From: an uncultured Clostridia bacterium
Lineage (GTDB): Bacteria > Bacillota > Clostridia > Oscillospirales > CAG-272
Length of the DNA: 64,000 nucleotides
Assembly: GCA_937894775.1 (NCBI GenBank)
Contig: CALAXC010000153.1
Span: 33,385 to 97,384, forward strand
Reading direction: 5' to 3'
The translations under genes and the position numbers were made by a program. Shown one piece after another: positions 1 to 8,725 of this stretch. Numbering within the stretch: position 1 is the stretch's first letter; each line of letters starts with the position of its first letter. A model generated the notes under the pieces. That model made no database searches. It worked only from the letters and a program-made list of their open reading frames with translations, and was not told the origin of the DNA.

Positions 1-1
1 T

Positions 2-241
2 TGCTGTGACGATGACGACTACGATTGTGATGATTTTGATGAGTGCGATGGCAACTGCGATGATTGCGATGAGGATTGCGCGCTTGCAGATGATGAGTAT
101 TTTGAGGTAGAGTGTCCTTCTTGCGGAGAGACTATCTGCTTTGACGGAAGCATTGATCCTGAAGAACTTGCTTGTCCCGCATGCGGAGAAAAGTTTGAGT
201 GCCTCGTATCCGAAGAGGATCTCAGAGCACTTGATCAGTAA
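2..241 (+). CDS. C-terminal part of CD1247-type zinc-ribbon protein (5' end outside window)
   Basis: The open frame enters from the left edge and ends at TAA 239-241, giving 79 residues. It starts with a very acidic Asp/Cys-rich stretch and continues into a zinc ribbon with two CPxCG-type knuckles (CPSCGE and CPACGE), followed by an acidic tail. This matches the C-terminal half of clostridial proteins with a CD1247 N-terminal domain, whose N-terminal helical part would lie upstream. Their biochemical role is not established. Zinc binding by the four ribbon cysteines is inferred. The next gene has its own promoter about 100 bases downstream. Confidence 0.65.
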   Translation, partial: CCDDDDYDCDDFDECDGNCDDCDEDCALADDEYFEVECPSCGETICFDGSIDPEELACPACGEKFECLVSEEDLRALDQ

Positions 242-339
242 TCAGGGGGCATAGATTATAATGGTAAAAAGCGTGTTCGCGTTTGCGAATGCGTTTTTTA
301 CTTTTTATTGAAAAATGTTGAAAAAGTTGCAAAAAAGTA

Positions 340-368
340 TTGACATAATGAATGATGAGTGATATAAT
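340..368 (+). promoter_or_regulatory. sigma-A promoter of the rpmG-secE-nusG-rplK-rplA cluster
   Basis: TTGACA (340-345) and TATAAT (363-368), both perfect consensus, are separated by exactly 17 bp. Transcription should start near 375, leaving a 5' leader of about 160 nucleotides before rpmG. Confidence 0.85.
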
Positions 369-374
369 AGTTAT

Positions 375-530
375 ACCTCTGCGAGCAGGCTTTTTTGTTG
401 TGCAATGGTTTGCGCCATAGCCGAAAGGCACTGTTGCACACGGCTCGGTGAGGGAGGTACACGGACTGTTGTCCTTGTGCGCTTGAGCGCAAGAGGCGTT
501 CAGTCAAATATTTTGAAAATGGAGGTGCCG
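375..530 (+). promoter_or_regulatory. structured 5' leader of rpmG operon, unknown class
   Basis: A 7-bp stem (399-405 with 434-440) encloses two small hairpins, TGG/CCA at 406-417 and GCC-GAAA-GGC at 420-429, forming a compact three-way junction with a GNRA loop. A second element pairs GACTG 464-468 with CAGTC 501-505 and contains an inner GCGC-TTGA-GCGC hairpin (479-490). The ribosome site GGAGG at about 521-525 follows. I recognise no known riboswitch or T-box motif. Autoregulation by a ribosomal protein or a cis regulatory RNA is possible but unproven. Confidence 0.4.
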
Positions 531-535
531 CAAAA

Positions 536-697
536 ATGGCTAATGATGCAAGAGTTAAAATTACTTTGGTATGTACAGAGTGCAAGCAGAGAAATTATGA
601 CACGAAGAAAAACAAAAAGAATGACCCTGACAGATTAGAACTCAACAAGTACTGCAGGTTCTGCCGCAAGCACACTCTTCATAAAGAATCTAAGTAA
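536..697 (+). CDS. rpmG: 50S ribosomal protein L33
   Basis: This 53-residue protein begins [16 protein letters not shown] and keeps both zinc-binding CxxC pairs (CTEC and CRFC), so it is the zinc-containing C+ form of bL33. It is part of the large ribosomal subunit near the E site. GGAGGTG lies just upstream of the ATG. It is the first gene of the rpmG-secE-nusG-rplKA cluster, with secE starting 15 bases after its stop. A tRNA-Trp, which often sits here in Firmicutes, is absent. Confidence 0.93.
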   Translation: MANDARVKITLVCTECKQRNYDTKKNKKNDPDRLELNKYCRFCRKHTLHKESK

Positions 698-712
698 TTT
701 CGGGAGGTTAAG

Positions 713-1000
713 ATGGCAGATAAGGAAAATAAAGCCGCAGAAATCGAAACCAAAGAAGCTAAAGCGAAGCCCGAAAAAGCTAAGAAAGAAAAGAAGGGTA
801 AAATAAAAAATGCTTGGAAGGGATTCAGAAGCGAGCTTAAGAAAATAGTTTGGCCTTCGTGGAAGCAAGTGCTTAAAGGAACGGGAGTTGTTGTTTTGGT
901 CGTTATTATTTGTGCAGTAGCGATAGGAGGACTTGACTGGACCTTTAGCAAAGGCATGAAGGGACTTTTAGATCTCTTTACTAATCTCTTTAGTAAATAA
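713..1000 (+). CDS. secE: preprotein translocase subunit SecE
   Basis: This 95-residue protein has a lysine-rich cytosolic N-terminus (about residues 1-40), then the conserved SecE amphipathic helix containing the SELKKIVWPSWKQ motif, then a single transmembrane helix at about 57-80. It is the small essential subunit that clamps SecY in the SecYEG channel. A GGGAGG ribosome site precedes the ATG. Its position directly before nusG is the near-universal bacterial order. Confidence 0.96.
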   Translation: MADKENKAAEIETKEAKAKPEKAKKEKKGKIKNAWKGFRSELKKIVWPSWKQVLKGTGVVVLVVIICAVAIGGLDWTFSKGMKGLLDLFTNLFSK

Positions 1001-1012
1001 GAGGGAAAAAAC

Positions 1013-1549
1013 ATGAGTGATATCAATGAAATGAATGTCGGTGTCAGATGGTATGTGGCGCACACTTATTCCGGCTATGAAAACAAGGTTAAGGCAAGCC
1101 TTGAAAAGATCGTTGAAAACAGAGGCCTCGGACATCTTATATTTGATGTAAAGATCCCTGTTGAAATCGTTGTTGAGCAAAACGGTGAAGAAGTGAAGGA
1201 AAAAGAAGTAAAGCTTTTTCCGTGCTATGTTCTTGTCAAAATGATAATGACTGAAGAAAGCTGGCACGCAGTGAGAAACATCACCGGTGTTACGGGATTT
1301 GTTGGTCCCGGATCACGTCCTACGCCGCTTTCTCAGGCAGAGGTCGATGCGCTCAATATTGAAGTCAGAAGAGTTGAGCTTAAGTTTAAGGTTGGTGATA
1401 ACGTAGTTATTACTGCAGGAGAACTTATTAATTGTACCGGAACGGTACAGGCTGTATCTGAAGATCTTAAAGTTGTTACGGTACTTGTTAATAAAGGACG
1501 CCGTAATTTGCCTATACAGTTTGACGCAAGCCAGATAAAGCTTGCATGA
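1013..1549 (+). CDS. nusG: transcription termination/antitermination factor NusG
   Basis: This 178-residue protein carries the NGN domain (about residues 10-115, starting with WYVAHTYSGYE) and a C-terminal KOW domain (about 125-178, with FKVGDNVVITAG). NusG binds the clamp of RNA polymerase and links transcription to Rho, NusA or the ribosome. Length is standard. It follows secE by 12 bases and precedes the rplKA leader. Confidence 0.96.
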   Translation: MSDINEMNVGVRWYVAHTYSGYENKVKASLEKIVENRGLGHLIFDVKIPVEIVVEQNGEEVKEKEVKLFPCYVLVKMIMTEESWHAVRNITGVTGFVGPGSRPTPLSQAEVDALNIEVRRVELKFKVGDNVVITAGELINCTGTVQAVSEDLKVVTVLVNKGRRNLPIQFDASQIKLA

Positions 1550-1566
1550 TCGTGACAAAAGTCACA

Positions 1567-1611
1567 GTGGGAGGGAGAAAAATTTTTCGAATTCTCCCGT
1601 AAATTCACCAC
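1567..1611 (+). promoter_or_regulatory. rplKA mRNA leader hairpin (possible ribosomal protein L1 site)
   Basis: GTGG (1567-1570) pairs with CCAC (1608-1611) and GGGAGA (1573-1578) pairs with TCTCCC (1593-1598), giving a nested stem just before the GGAGGT of rplK. In other bacteria a GTGGGAG-type leader here mimics the 23S rRNA L1 site and mediates autogenous repression by L1. Resemblance is visible; binding is inferred. Confidence 0.45.
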
Positions 1612-1630
1612 ATTGGAGGTATTTTAAATC

Positions 1631-2056
1631 ATGGCAAAGAAAGTAATGGGCTATATTAAATTGCAGTTGCCCGCCGGAAAAGCAACTCCTCAGCCCCCTG
1701 TAGGTCCGGCACTTGGTCAGTACGGTGTAGCGATTCCCGTATTTACAAAAGAATTTAATGAAAGAACAAAGAATGATATGGGTCTTATCATCCCTGTAGT
1801 TATTACAGTATATGCAGACCGTTCATTCACATTTATAACTAAGACTCCTCCTGCGCCTGTTCTTATAAAGAAGGCAGTAGGTATTGAGTCAGGATCTGCA
1901 AAGCCTAACAAGACAAAGGTAGCAAAGCTTACCAAAGAGCAGGTTCGTAAGATAGCAGAAACAAAGATGCCCGACCTTAACGCAGCAAGTATCGAGACCG
2001 CGATGAGCATGGTTGCAGGTACTGCACGTAGTATGGGCGTAGAAGTTGAAGACTAA
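1631..2056 (+). CDS. rplK: 50S ribosomal protein L11
   Basis: The 141-residue product has the L11 N-terminal domain ([20 protein letters not shown], the proline-rich switch that contacts elongation factors) and the C-terminal rRNA-binding domain ending in the [12 protein letters not shown] tail. It forms part of the GTPase-associated centre. GGAGGT precedes the ATG by about eight bases. It is cotranscribed with rplA, 14 bases downstream. Confidence 0.96.
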   Translation: MAKKVMGYIKLQLPAGKATPQPPVGPALGQYGVAIPVFTKEFNERTKNDMGLIIPVVITVYADRSFTFITKTPPAPVLIKKAVGIESGSAKPNKTKVAKLTKEQVRKIAETKMPDLNAASIETAMSMVAGTARSMGVEVED

Positions 2057-2070
2057 GGAGGGTGCTGAAA

Positions 2071-2757
2071 ATGGGAAAGAAATATATTGACAGCGCAAAG
2101 CTTATTGAAAAATCAAAGGCGTATGACCCTTCTGAGGCATTAGAGCTTGTATGTAAGACCTCTAAGGCTAAGTTTGATGAAACTATAGAGATCCACATCC
2201 GTCTTGGCGTTGACTCACGTCACGCAGATCAGCAGGTAAGAGGAGCTGTAGTTCTTCCTAACGGAACAGGTAAGAATGTAAAGGTGCTCGTATTTGCAAA
2301 GGGTGATAAGGTTCAGGCTGCTCTCGATGCAGGCGCAGATTACGCAGGCGGTGTAGAGTATGCAGATAAGATTGTTCAGGAAAACTGGTTCGATTTCGAT
2401 GTTGTTGTTGCAAGCCCTGATATGATGGGTGTTATCGGTAAACTCGGTAAGGTTCTCGGTCCTAAGGGACTTATGCCTTCTCCTAAGGCAGGAACTGTTA
2501 CTCCCGATGTTGCAAAGGCAGTAACTGAGGCTAAGGCGGGTAAGATCGAATACCGTCTTGATAAGACAAACATAATCCATTGCCCGATCGGAAAAGCATC
2601 GTTCGGTGTTGAAAAGCTCACAGAGAACTTTGATACTCTCGTTGGCGCAGTTATTAAGGCTAAGCCCGCTGCAGCAAAGGGTCAGTATATCAAGAGCTGT
2701 GTTATAGCAAGCACAATGGGACCTGGTATCAAGATAAATCAGGCAAAACTTGGCTAA
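2071..2757 (+). CDS. rplA: 50S ribosomal protein L1
   Basis: This is a 228-residue L1 protein, the mobile L1-stalk component that assists E-site tRNA release and often represses its own operon. The core motif [17 protein letters not shown] is intact. I start at ATG 2071 because AAGGAGG sits at 2055-2061, nine bases upstream; an in-frame GTG at 2062 would touch the Shine-Dalgarno. Unusually, rplJ and rplL do not follow: a strong terminator ends the unit right after rplA. Confidence 0.95.
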   Translation: MGKKYIDSAKLIEKSKAYDPSEALELVCKTSKAKFDETIEIHIRLGVDSRHADQQVRGAVVLPNGTGKNVKVLVFAKGDKVQAALDAGADYAGGVEYADKIVQENWFDFDVVVASPDMMGVIGKLGKVLGPKGLMPSPKAGTVTPDVAKAVTEAKAGKIEYRLDKTNIIHCPIGKASFGVEKLTENFDTLVGAVIKAKPAAAKGQYIKSCVIASTMGPGIKINQAKLG

Positions 2758-2770
2758 TATAGCTAAATTA

Positions 2771-2835
2771 AAAAGGACAAGATATTGTGGTGATCAGATA
2801 TAGATCGGTCACACTTTAGCTTGTCCTTTTTGTTG
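2771..2835 (+). terminator. terminator of the rpmG-rplA operon
   Basis: AAAAGGACAAG pairs with CTTGTCCTTTT around an inner stem (TGATC/GATCG plus TGTG/CACA), and a T-run follows. It separates rplA from rny. Confidence 0.85.
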
Positions 2836-2889
2836 TTTTATTAATAAAATGTTCTTTATTTATTTTATAGTTTTTAATATATAAAAGGG

Positions 2890-2918
2890 TTGACAAAGCA
2901 ACTAAAAAAGTGTATAAT
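2890..2918 (+). promoter_or_regulatory. sigma-A promoter of rny
   Basis: TTGACA (2890-2895) and TATAAT (2913-2918) have a 17-bp spacer. A small hairpin CGGTA-GAG-TACCG lies in the leader near 2945-2957. Confidence 0.85.
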
Positions 2919-3019
2919 TAACGTGTATATATGTGTCATAATTTCGGTAGAGTACCGTATATGATATATCTATAATCTTTGAAAAATAAATAGAAAAAAA
3001 AGACAAGGAGGTGCAGAAA

Positions 3020-4585
3020 TTGGATTTGATTTATGCAATCTTGATGGCTGTCGCTGCTTTTGCGGTCGGTTCACTTGTTTTTGCTATAATCTTCCGTAAG
3101 GTTGGATACGATGCTCGCAAGCGTATTGCGGAATCGGAGATCGGCTCGGCAGAGGAAGAGGCAAAACGTATTCGTGAAGACGGTATGAAGCAGGCTGAAA
3201 CCATGAAGAAAGAAGCCTTACTCAGCGCAAAAGAAGACATTCTTAAGCAACGAAATGAAGCTGAGAAAGAACTTAAAGAACGCAGAGCTGACATTTCAAG
3301 AACAGAGCGCCGTTTGGTTCAGAAGGAAGAAAATCTGGATAAAAAGGCAGAATCGCTTGAAAGTAAAAGCGAAATACTTGATCGTAAGATAAAGGAAAAT
3401 GACGTTCTTAAGGAGCAGATAAACGAGCTTCGTGTAAAGGAACTCAATATTCTCGAAAGAATATCGGGATATTCCGCACAAGAGGCTAAGGATGAGTTGG
3501 TATCGCGTGTTGAATCGGAGATCAAACACGAATTGGCTCAAAGACTTGATGCTCTTGAAACACAGTTTAAGGAAGATGCTGATGCAAAGGCTAAGAACAT
3601 AATTTCTCTTGCAATTCAGAGATGTGCCGCAGACCATGTGGCAGAAACGACGGTTTCGGTTGTATCGCTTCCAAGTGAGGATATGAAGGGACGAATCATA
3701 GGTAGAGAAGGTCGAAATATCCAGATGCTTGAAAAGCTTACAGGTGTAGAGCTCATTATTGACGATACTCCCGAGGCGATAACTCTTTCGGGCTTTGATC
3801 CGGTCCGCAGAGAGATTGCCCGTATTACGCTTGAAAAATTGATCTCTGACGGAAGAATACATCCGTCGCGTATTGAAGAGATGGTTGAGAAAGCAACCCG
3901 TGAGGTTGAAACAGGAATCAAGCAGGCGGGCGAGAGAGCAACCTTTGATGTAGGTATTCACGGAATAAATACCGATCTTGTAAGAATGCTCGGAAGACTT
4001 CGTTACAGAACAAGTTACGGTCAAAACGTACTTAAACACTCTATAGAAGTTGCTCTTATTGCAGGAATGATAGCAGATGAACTTGGAGTTGACAGTACAG
4101 TAGCAAAACGTGCAGGTCTTTTGCACGATATCGGAAAAGCACAAACACACGAAATGGAAGGCTCACACGTTGAGCTTGGTGTAAATCTCGCAAAGAGATA
4201 CAAAGAAAGCCGTGATGTAATTCACGCGATCGAGGCTCACCACGGAGATGTTGAACCTCAAACGATCACTGCTGTAATCGTTCAGGCGGCAGACGCCATA
4301 TCGGCGGCAAGACCCGGAGCGAGAAGAGAGGATCTTGAAAATTATATTAAGCGTCTTGAAAAGATAGAAGAAATAGCTAAGGGCTTTTCGGGCGTTGATA
4401 AGGCATTTGCTGTTCAGGCAGGACGCGAAATACGCGTAATGGTAAAACCTGAAGAAGTAAATGATGACGGAATGAAGCTTATTGCCAGAGAGATGGCTGT
4501 TAAGATTCAGGAAGAAGTAAAATATCCCGGTCAGATAAAGATAAATATTATCAGAGAAAGCCGCGCGGTAGATTACGCAAAATAA
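3020..4585 (+). CDS. rny: ribonuclease Y
   Basis: This 521-residue membrane endoribonuclease starts bulk mRNA decay in Gram-positive bacteria. Visible in order are an N-terminal transmembrane helix (about residues 4-24), a long charged coiled coil (about 35-200), a KH domain with [11 protein letters not shown], and an HD domain with the LLHDIGKA metal site, all at the usual length. I choose TTG 3020: AAGGAGGT (3005-3012) is seven bases upstream, while an in-frame GTG at 3011 overlaps it. The gene has its own promoter and a terminator downstream. Confidence 0.96.
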   Translation: MDLIYAILMAVAAFAVGSLVFAIIFRKVGYDARKRIAESEIGSAEEEAKRIREDGMKQAETMKKEALLSAKEDILKQRNEAEKELKERRADISRTERRLVQKEENLDKKAESLESKSEILDRKIKENDVLKEQINELRVKELNILERISGYSAQEAKDELVSRVESEIKHELAQRLDALETQFKEDADAKAKNIISLAIQRCAADHVAETTVSVVSLPSEDMKGRIIGREGRNIQMLEKLTGVELIIDDTPEAITLSGFDPVRREIARITLEKLISDGRIHPSRIEEMVEKATREVETGIKQAGERATFDVGIHGINTDLVRMLGRLRYRTSYGQNVLKHSIEVALIAGMIADELGVDSTVAKRAGLLHDIGKAQTHEMEGSHVELGVNLAKRYKESRDVIHAIEAHHGDVEPQTITAVIVQAADAISAARPGARREDLENYIKRLEKIEEIAKGFSGVDKAFAVQAGREIRVMVKPEEVNDDGMKLIAREMAVKIQEEVKYPGQIKINIIRESRAVDYAK

Positions 4586-4692
4586 TGGCAGTAAAAGCTA
4601 TATAAAATTCACCTAAAAGGTGTTATCCATATATATTTCATATAAAACCATTAAGGTAACATAGCGCATTTGCGTTTGAGATAAATTGGATA

Positions 4693-4733
4693 GGGGTTGT
4701 TTTGAATTTAATTCAGGACAACCCCGATTTTTT
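4693..4733 (+). terminator. rny terminator
   Basis: GGGGTTGT (4693-4700) pairs with ACAACCCC (4718-4725), followed by a T-run ending at 4733. Confidence 0.85.
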
Positions 4734-4764
4734 ATAATAATAATTCTAATTTTGATAAAAACAC

Positions 4765-4793
4765 TTGCATATAGAATAAAAAAATGTTAAAAT
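4765..4793 (+). promoter_or_regulatory. promoter of rnhA
   Basis: TTGCAT (4765-4770) and TAAAAT (4788-4793) are 17 bp apart. It is the weakest of the plus-strand promoters in this part of the window. Confidence 0.55.
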
Positions 4794-4829
4794 AAAAAAG
4801 ATAAGTTTGCATAAAGGAAGGTGTGGTAT

Positions 4830-5270
4830 GTGAAAAAAGTTGAGCTTTATACAGATGGAGCTTGTCGCGGAAATCCTGGAAATGGAGGCTGGGGAGCAAT
4901 ATTGGTATACGGTAATGTGGAAAAAGAGCTTTCAGGCGGTGAAGAGCAAACCACCAATAACAGAATGGAGCTGATGGCAGCAATAGCAGGGATGGAAGCC
5001 CTTAAGGAGCCGTGTGAGATAACTTTGACATCGGATTCGAAATATTTAACCGATGCTATTAATAAGGGGTGGCTTGATTCTTGGAAGGTAAAGGGATGGC
5101 GTAAGGCGGATAAATCGCCTGTTCTTAATGTTGAACTTTGGAAAAGATTAGATGCTCTTTTATCAATTCATAAGGTAACTTTTGTGTGGGTACAAGGACA
5201 TGCAGGGCATCCGTATAACGAAAGATGCGATGCTCTTGCTACGGAATTTGCCGATAGTTTTAAAAAATAA
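4830..5270 (+). CDS. rnhA: ribonuclease HI
   Basis: This 146-residue enzyme cleaves RNA in RNA-DNA hybrids. The four metal-binding carboxylates are D9 (YTDGAC), E47 (NRMEL), D69 (TSDS) and D134 (ERCDAL), matching the E. coli spacing. The active-site flap histidine region ([11 protein letters not shown]) is present. GTG at 4830 is chosen as start because AAGGAAGG (4814-4821) is eight bases upstream and the product then begins [10 protein letters not shown] as in the family. Single-gene unit with terminator. Confidence 0.95.
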   Translation: MKKVELYTDGACRGNPGNGGWGAILVYGNVEKELSGGEEQTTNNRMELMAAIAGMEALKEPCEITLTSDSKYLTDAINKGWLDSWKVKGWRKADKSPVLNVELWKRLDALLSIHKVTFVWVQGHAGHPYNERCDALATEFADSFKK

Positions 5271-5280
5271 AATATTATTA

Positions 5281-5324
5281 AAATGACGGATGATTTTTAT
5301 TAGAAAAACATTCGTCATTTTTTT
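5281..5324 (+). terminator. rnhA terminator
   Basis: AAATGACGGATG pairs with CATTCGTCATTT (one G-T wobble) and runs into seven T residues. Confidence 0.8.
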
Positions 5325-5353
5325 GAAAAACATCAATTTTTTACTGTAAAATA

Positions 5354-5382
5354 TTGAAAAAATATTTAATATATGATATAAT
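5354..5382 (+). promoter_or_regulatory. promoter of the 19-kb accessory operon
   Basis: TTGAAA (5354-5359) and TATAAT (5377-5382) have a 17-bp spacer; transcription should begin near 5389. No terminator is visible on this strand until 24206, so this may drive all ten following genes. Internal promoters were not excluded. Confidence 0.75.
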
Positions 5383-5415
5383 GTATTGGATAATGCTATT
5401 TTTAGGACGTTTAAT

Positions 5416-6261
5416 ATGCAATTAATAAAAAATGAAAGATTTGATGAGGAAAGAGCTTTTTATTCAAGCAAAGAAGTAAAGCTTATAGAATGTAGCTTTG
5501 ACGGCATAGCCGACGGTGAAAGCGCTTTTAAAGAAAGCTCTGATATTGAGATAGAGGATTGTTTCTTTAATTTGAGATATCCGTTTTGGCACGATAAAAA
5601 CATATTGATAAAAAATTCAAAAATGACTTCGCTCTGCAGGGCGGCAATTTGGTATTCTGACAGCATAAGTGTTCAAAACACAGATATGCACGGAATAAAA
5701 GCATTAAGAGAGTGCAAAAACGTTGAAATAATCAATAGCGATATAATATCTACCGAGTTTGGATGGCTTTCCGAAAATATTATCCTTGATTCAACAAGAG
5801 CGGAAGGCGAATATTTTATGTTTATGTCAAAAAACATAAACGCAAGGGAATTGAGCTTTAAAGGAAAATATTCTTTTCAGTACATAGAGAATGCGGTTTT
5901 TGAAAATTGTGATATAGACACTAAAGATGCTTTTTGGCACGCAAAAAACGTGCTTGTTAAAAATTGTCGGATAAACGGTGAATATCTTGCTTGGTATAGC
6001 GAGAATATCACTTTTGAAAATTGTATTATTTCAGGAACACAGCCTTTGTGCTATTGCAAGGGCTTGAAACTTATAAATTGCGAGATGAACGGTGCGGATC
6101 TCTCTTTCGAGCTTTCCGACATATATGCAACCCTTAATTCGTACGTTATAAGTGTTAAAAATCCGTTGTCAGGGTATATAGAGCTTCCGTCAGTCGGTGA
6201 GATTATTCTTGATAACGTAAATTCTGAATGTGAAATTTTTGTAACACAACACAATGATTGA
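5416..6261 (+). CDS. DUF3737 family protein (predicted right-handed beta-helix)
   Basis: The 281-residue product is built of short beta repeats of the form xxLKNCxI/xxENCxI along its whole length, with conserved patches RYPFWHDKNILIKNS, AAIWYSDS, KYSFQYIENA, DAFWHAKN and YLAWYSEN. This pattern is typical of DUF3737, a pectate-lyase-like solenoid family without assigned function. No signal peptide is seen. I start at ATG 5416 because the promoter -10 box is at 5377-5382, making TTG 5386 too close to the transcript start, and AGGA lies eight bases before 5416. It is the first gene of the long operon; the next gene starts 23 bases later. Confidence 0.8.
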   Translation: MQLIKNERFDEERAFYSSKEVKLIECSFDGIADGESAFKESSDIEIEDCFFNLRYPFWHDKNILIKNSKMTSLCRAAIWYSDSISVQNTDMHGIKALRECKNVEIINSDIISTEFGWLSENIILDSTRAEGEYFMFMSKNINARELSFKGKYSFQYIENAVFENCDIDTKDAFWHAKNVLVKNCRINGEYLAWYSENITFENCIISGTQPLCYCKGLKLINCEMNGADLSFELSDIYATLNSYVISVKNPLSGYIELPSVGEIILDNVNSECEIFVTQHND

Positions 6262-6284
6262 TTTTGCTTTAGGAGATAATGAAG

Positions 6285-7973
6285 ATGGTACTTAGTTTAC
6301 TTTCAGTCGCAATACTTTTGATTGCGATATTTGAAATTATAATGGAAACGGTCAAGGCTGTTAATAAGGGCTTGAAAAAATCCCTTGTTACGTTAGCTTC
6401 AATTATGCTTTCTATATTTTTGTCCTTGGTATTGACACAACCGGTGTCAAATCTTTTGGTAAACCCGATAGCAAATTTATTGAAAAAGCTTGTGAATCTT
6501 TCGGCGCTTGAGAATACTGTTCCAAGCTTGCCGTTAGTGATTGGTGCTTATGCTGATGCATTGATATCACCGCTTATATTTTTGATATTATTCTTTTTGA
6601 TCAGGGCGATAATCGCAATCGTTGTTTTGATCGTTATGCGTTCGAGAGAAAAAAAGAAGATCGATACTAATAATTATGAAAACGAGGATGCTCCTGCGTT
6701 TAAGAAAAACCCCAAAGCCGCAAGCGGAGTAGTGGGATTTGTGTGCGGTATTTTGTTGATAACAACTTTTACAGCGCCTATTATGGGAACTCTTAAGGTC
6801 GCAGAAAAAACTTTTTCCGCAGTTAATAATAATTCCGATGTTTACGGAGCTAAGATCAATTCAAAAGCAGTTTCGGTTATCAAGCTTTTTTCAAAGGATA
6901 TGATAGGAAACGCATTGTATTATTGCGGTGGAAACCTTATATACAAAGCAAGCGCTACGTCGATGCTTAACGATAATTATTTTCAGCTTGAAAATGAAGC
7001 CGTTCAAACGGTAAACACGGCAGACGATCTTATGCTTGTTACGAGTATACTTGGAAATATAAATTCTTCAACAGAGGAGCAGAGAAACTCAATGAAGGTT
7101 CTCGGCAAGGAAATAAATAAAGCAGAAACGCTTAAAACTGTTGCCGCGGATATAGTTCCGGAGCTCTCAAAAAATTGGCTTGACGGAAAACCTTACTTGG
7201 GTACTGATAAGCCTAAATTCAATAAGATCTCGGAAAGCGTTTTTAATAAAATGCTTTATGTGTGTAAATCGAGTACTGTTGATACTGTAGGTGATGACCT
7301 TAATACTCTTTTGAATGTTTATATGATAGCATATGAGCATGATATGTTGGTTTCGGGAGATTATAAAACGGTAATTGAAACAGCCAGCAGAACCGGTGCT
7401 TTTGATCTCATAAGACAAGAACTGAGTAAAAACAGAAGAATGGCAGGTATTACTTTAGATATCGATACGATGTCGATACGTACAATAGCATCTGCAATTC
7501 AGTCCTTTAACTTGGAAAACTATGATATTCTTATGAATAACATAACTAATACGCTTAACGTTGCGCTCAAATATGAGGGCGAAGCAAGAAAGCAGTATAT
7601 TACCGATCTTACAAGACAGTATATTAATTCTTACGGAATCAATATTGGCGAGGCTGAAACTATTAAGTTGGCTGAAAAACTTAATGATGAAGTTATCGGC
7701 AATAGAAAGAGCGTGTCTATTGACGATGTTAGATCATTCTGGGATAAATATTCTGTGAAGAATAAGGATAATAATACTCAGGTACAGCAAACTCCCGTTA
7801 TATCTGTACCCGATCAGACGGTTGATGATACTGTTGAAGGAGAAACAGATTTGGACACAGAGAATGAAGGCGGAGAAGGTTATCCCGAAAATCCTGAGTC
7901 TTATGCGGATGGATATGTTGAGCCTGAAAACGGGCAGGAAAATATTGAAAACGAGTATAATAGCATCGCATAA
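6285..7973 (+). CDS. multi-spanning membrane protein of unknown function (weakly CvpA-like)
   Basis: This 562-residue protein has four predicted transmembrane segments in its first 180 residues (about 3-20, 35-58, 80-115 and 145-165), then a large soluble region of about 300 residues rich in helices, and an acidic Pro/Glu-rich tail (residues about 500-562). The arrangement of the first helices with a KxxNKGLKKSLVTLAS turn faintly resembles CvpA/colicin V production proteins, but I would not assign that family. ATG 6285 is chosen over ATG 6279 because AGGAG at 6271-6275 gives nine rather than three bases spacing. Second gene of the accessory operon; function unknown. Confidence 0.6.
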   Translation: MVLSLLSVAILLIAIFEIIMETVKAVNKGLKKSLVTLASIMLSIFLSLVLTQPVSNLLVNPIANLLKKLVNLSALENTVPSLPLVIGAYADALISPLIFLILFFLIRAIIAIVVLIVMRSREKKKIDTNNYENEDAPAFKKNPKAASGVVGFVCGILLITTFTAPIMGTLKVAEKTFSAVNNNSDVYGAKINSKAVSVIKLFSKDMIGNALYYCGGNLIYKASATSMLNDNYFQLENEAVQTVNTADDLMLVTSILGNINSSTEEQRNSMKVLGKEINKAETLKTVAADIVPELSKNWLDGKPYLGTDKPKFNKISESVFNKMLYVCKSSTVDTVGDDLNTLLNVYMIAYEHDMLVSGDYKTVIETASRTGAFDLIRQELSKNRRMAGITLDIDTMSIRTIASAIQSFNLENYDILMNNITNTLNVALKYEGEARKQYITDLTRQYINSYGINIGEAETIKLAEKLNDEVIGNRKSVSIDDVRSFWDKYSVKNKDNNTQVQQTPVISVPDQTVDDTVEGETDLDTENEGGEGYPENPESYADGYVEPENGQENIENEYNSIA

Positions 7974-8029
7974 TATTTTAAGCGTTGTAGACCCGAGTAA
8001 AAACTGTAAATGAAAATGGCAGGTAAGAT

Positions 8030-8725
8030 ATGGAAATAATTATGGCTTATATAGCAAAGGGAATCGTACTTCTAATGAGTATGGTACTGTATGTATACCT
8101 CTTTTCAGCGGTAGTCCCTAAATTTATTATGAAGCTCAGATGCAAAGTAAATACGTGCGACAGAGGTATAAGAAAATATAAATATCCTGATGGAAGATGC
8201 GTTGTTTACGAACCTGAAATTTCTTTAAGAAAATATGTTGAAAGTTATGCACTTTACGTTCGTGACGGATATAAATACATTACTTGTAAGACAACAGAAA
8301 ATGTAAAAGATATAAGATACGAGGTCTATGCTTTTGATATAAACAATAAGCTTATAGACATTTTATCGGTACTTGAAACTGTGAATAACGGTTGCACACA
8401 GGAAGTTTCTATCCCCCCTGAAACATCGTATGTAAGATTGGTGCTCAGACGAGTTGATAATGAGTATTATTCAAGAAAGATAGTGGCAGAATACTCTGTT
8501 TTCAGTTATTGTTTGTGCGCTATAGTAGTTGCTGTAGCAACACTTGTAGAGTCTTTTATCGTTTATTTCTTGGCAAAAGATATTTTGATCAGCGGCTTAA
8601 GACTCAGAATGACTCTTATAGGAGTCGGCGGTATGTTTTTTATGGCAATTTTGATATCTTTGATAGTAGCGGGACTTACTGTTCTTGCATATCGCAGAAA
8701 CTGTAAAAAGGTGATAAACAAATGA
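8030..8725 (+). CDS. membrane protein of unknown function, three transmembrane helices
   Basis: The 231-residue product has an N-terminal transmembrane helix (about 5-27), a soluble region of about 125 residues with alternating beta pattern and several cysteines (about 35-155), and two C-terminal helices (about 158-185 and 192-220) ending in a basic tail. No family is recognised. The stop overlaps the start of the next gene by four bases (ATGA), so the two are translationally coupled. The beta-rich domain resembles that of the next protein in size, which suggests a paired function; this is inference. Confidence 0.6.
   Translation: MEIIMAYIAKGIVLLMSMVLYVYLFSAVVPKFIMKLRCKVNTCDRGIRKYKYPDGRCVVYEPEISLRKYVESYALYVRDGYKYITCKTTENVKDIRYEVYAFDINNKLIDILSVLETVNNGCTQEVSIPPETSYVRLVLRRVDNEYYSRKIVAEYSVFSYCLCAIVVAVATLVESFIVYFLAKDILISGLRLRMTLIGVGGMFFMAILISLIVAGLTVLAYRRNCKKVINK

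Noticed and set aside
405..638. 77-codon plus-strand frame over the rpmG start
   Set aside because: It overlaps the structured leader and the clear L33 gene in another frame and has no ribosome site or family likeness.
2062..2070. GTG 2062 as the rplA start
   Set aside because: It abuts the Shine-Dalgarno sequence; ATG 2071 has correct spacing and matches the L1 N-terminus.
3296..4150. 284-codon minus-strand frame
   Set aside because: It lies wholly inside rny, which has intact domains; composition is typical of antisense shadow (Cys/Tyr/Ser rich).
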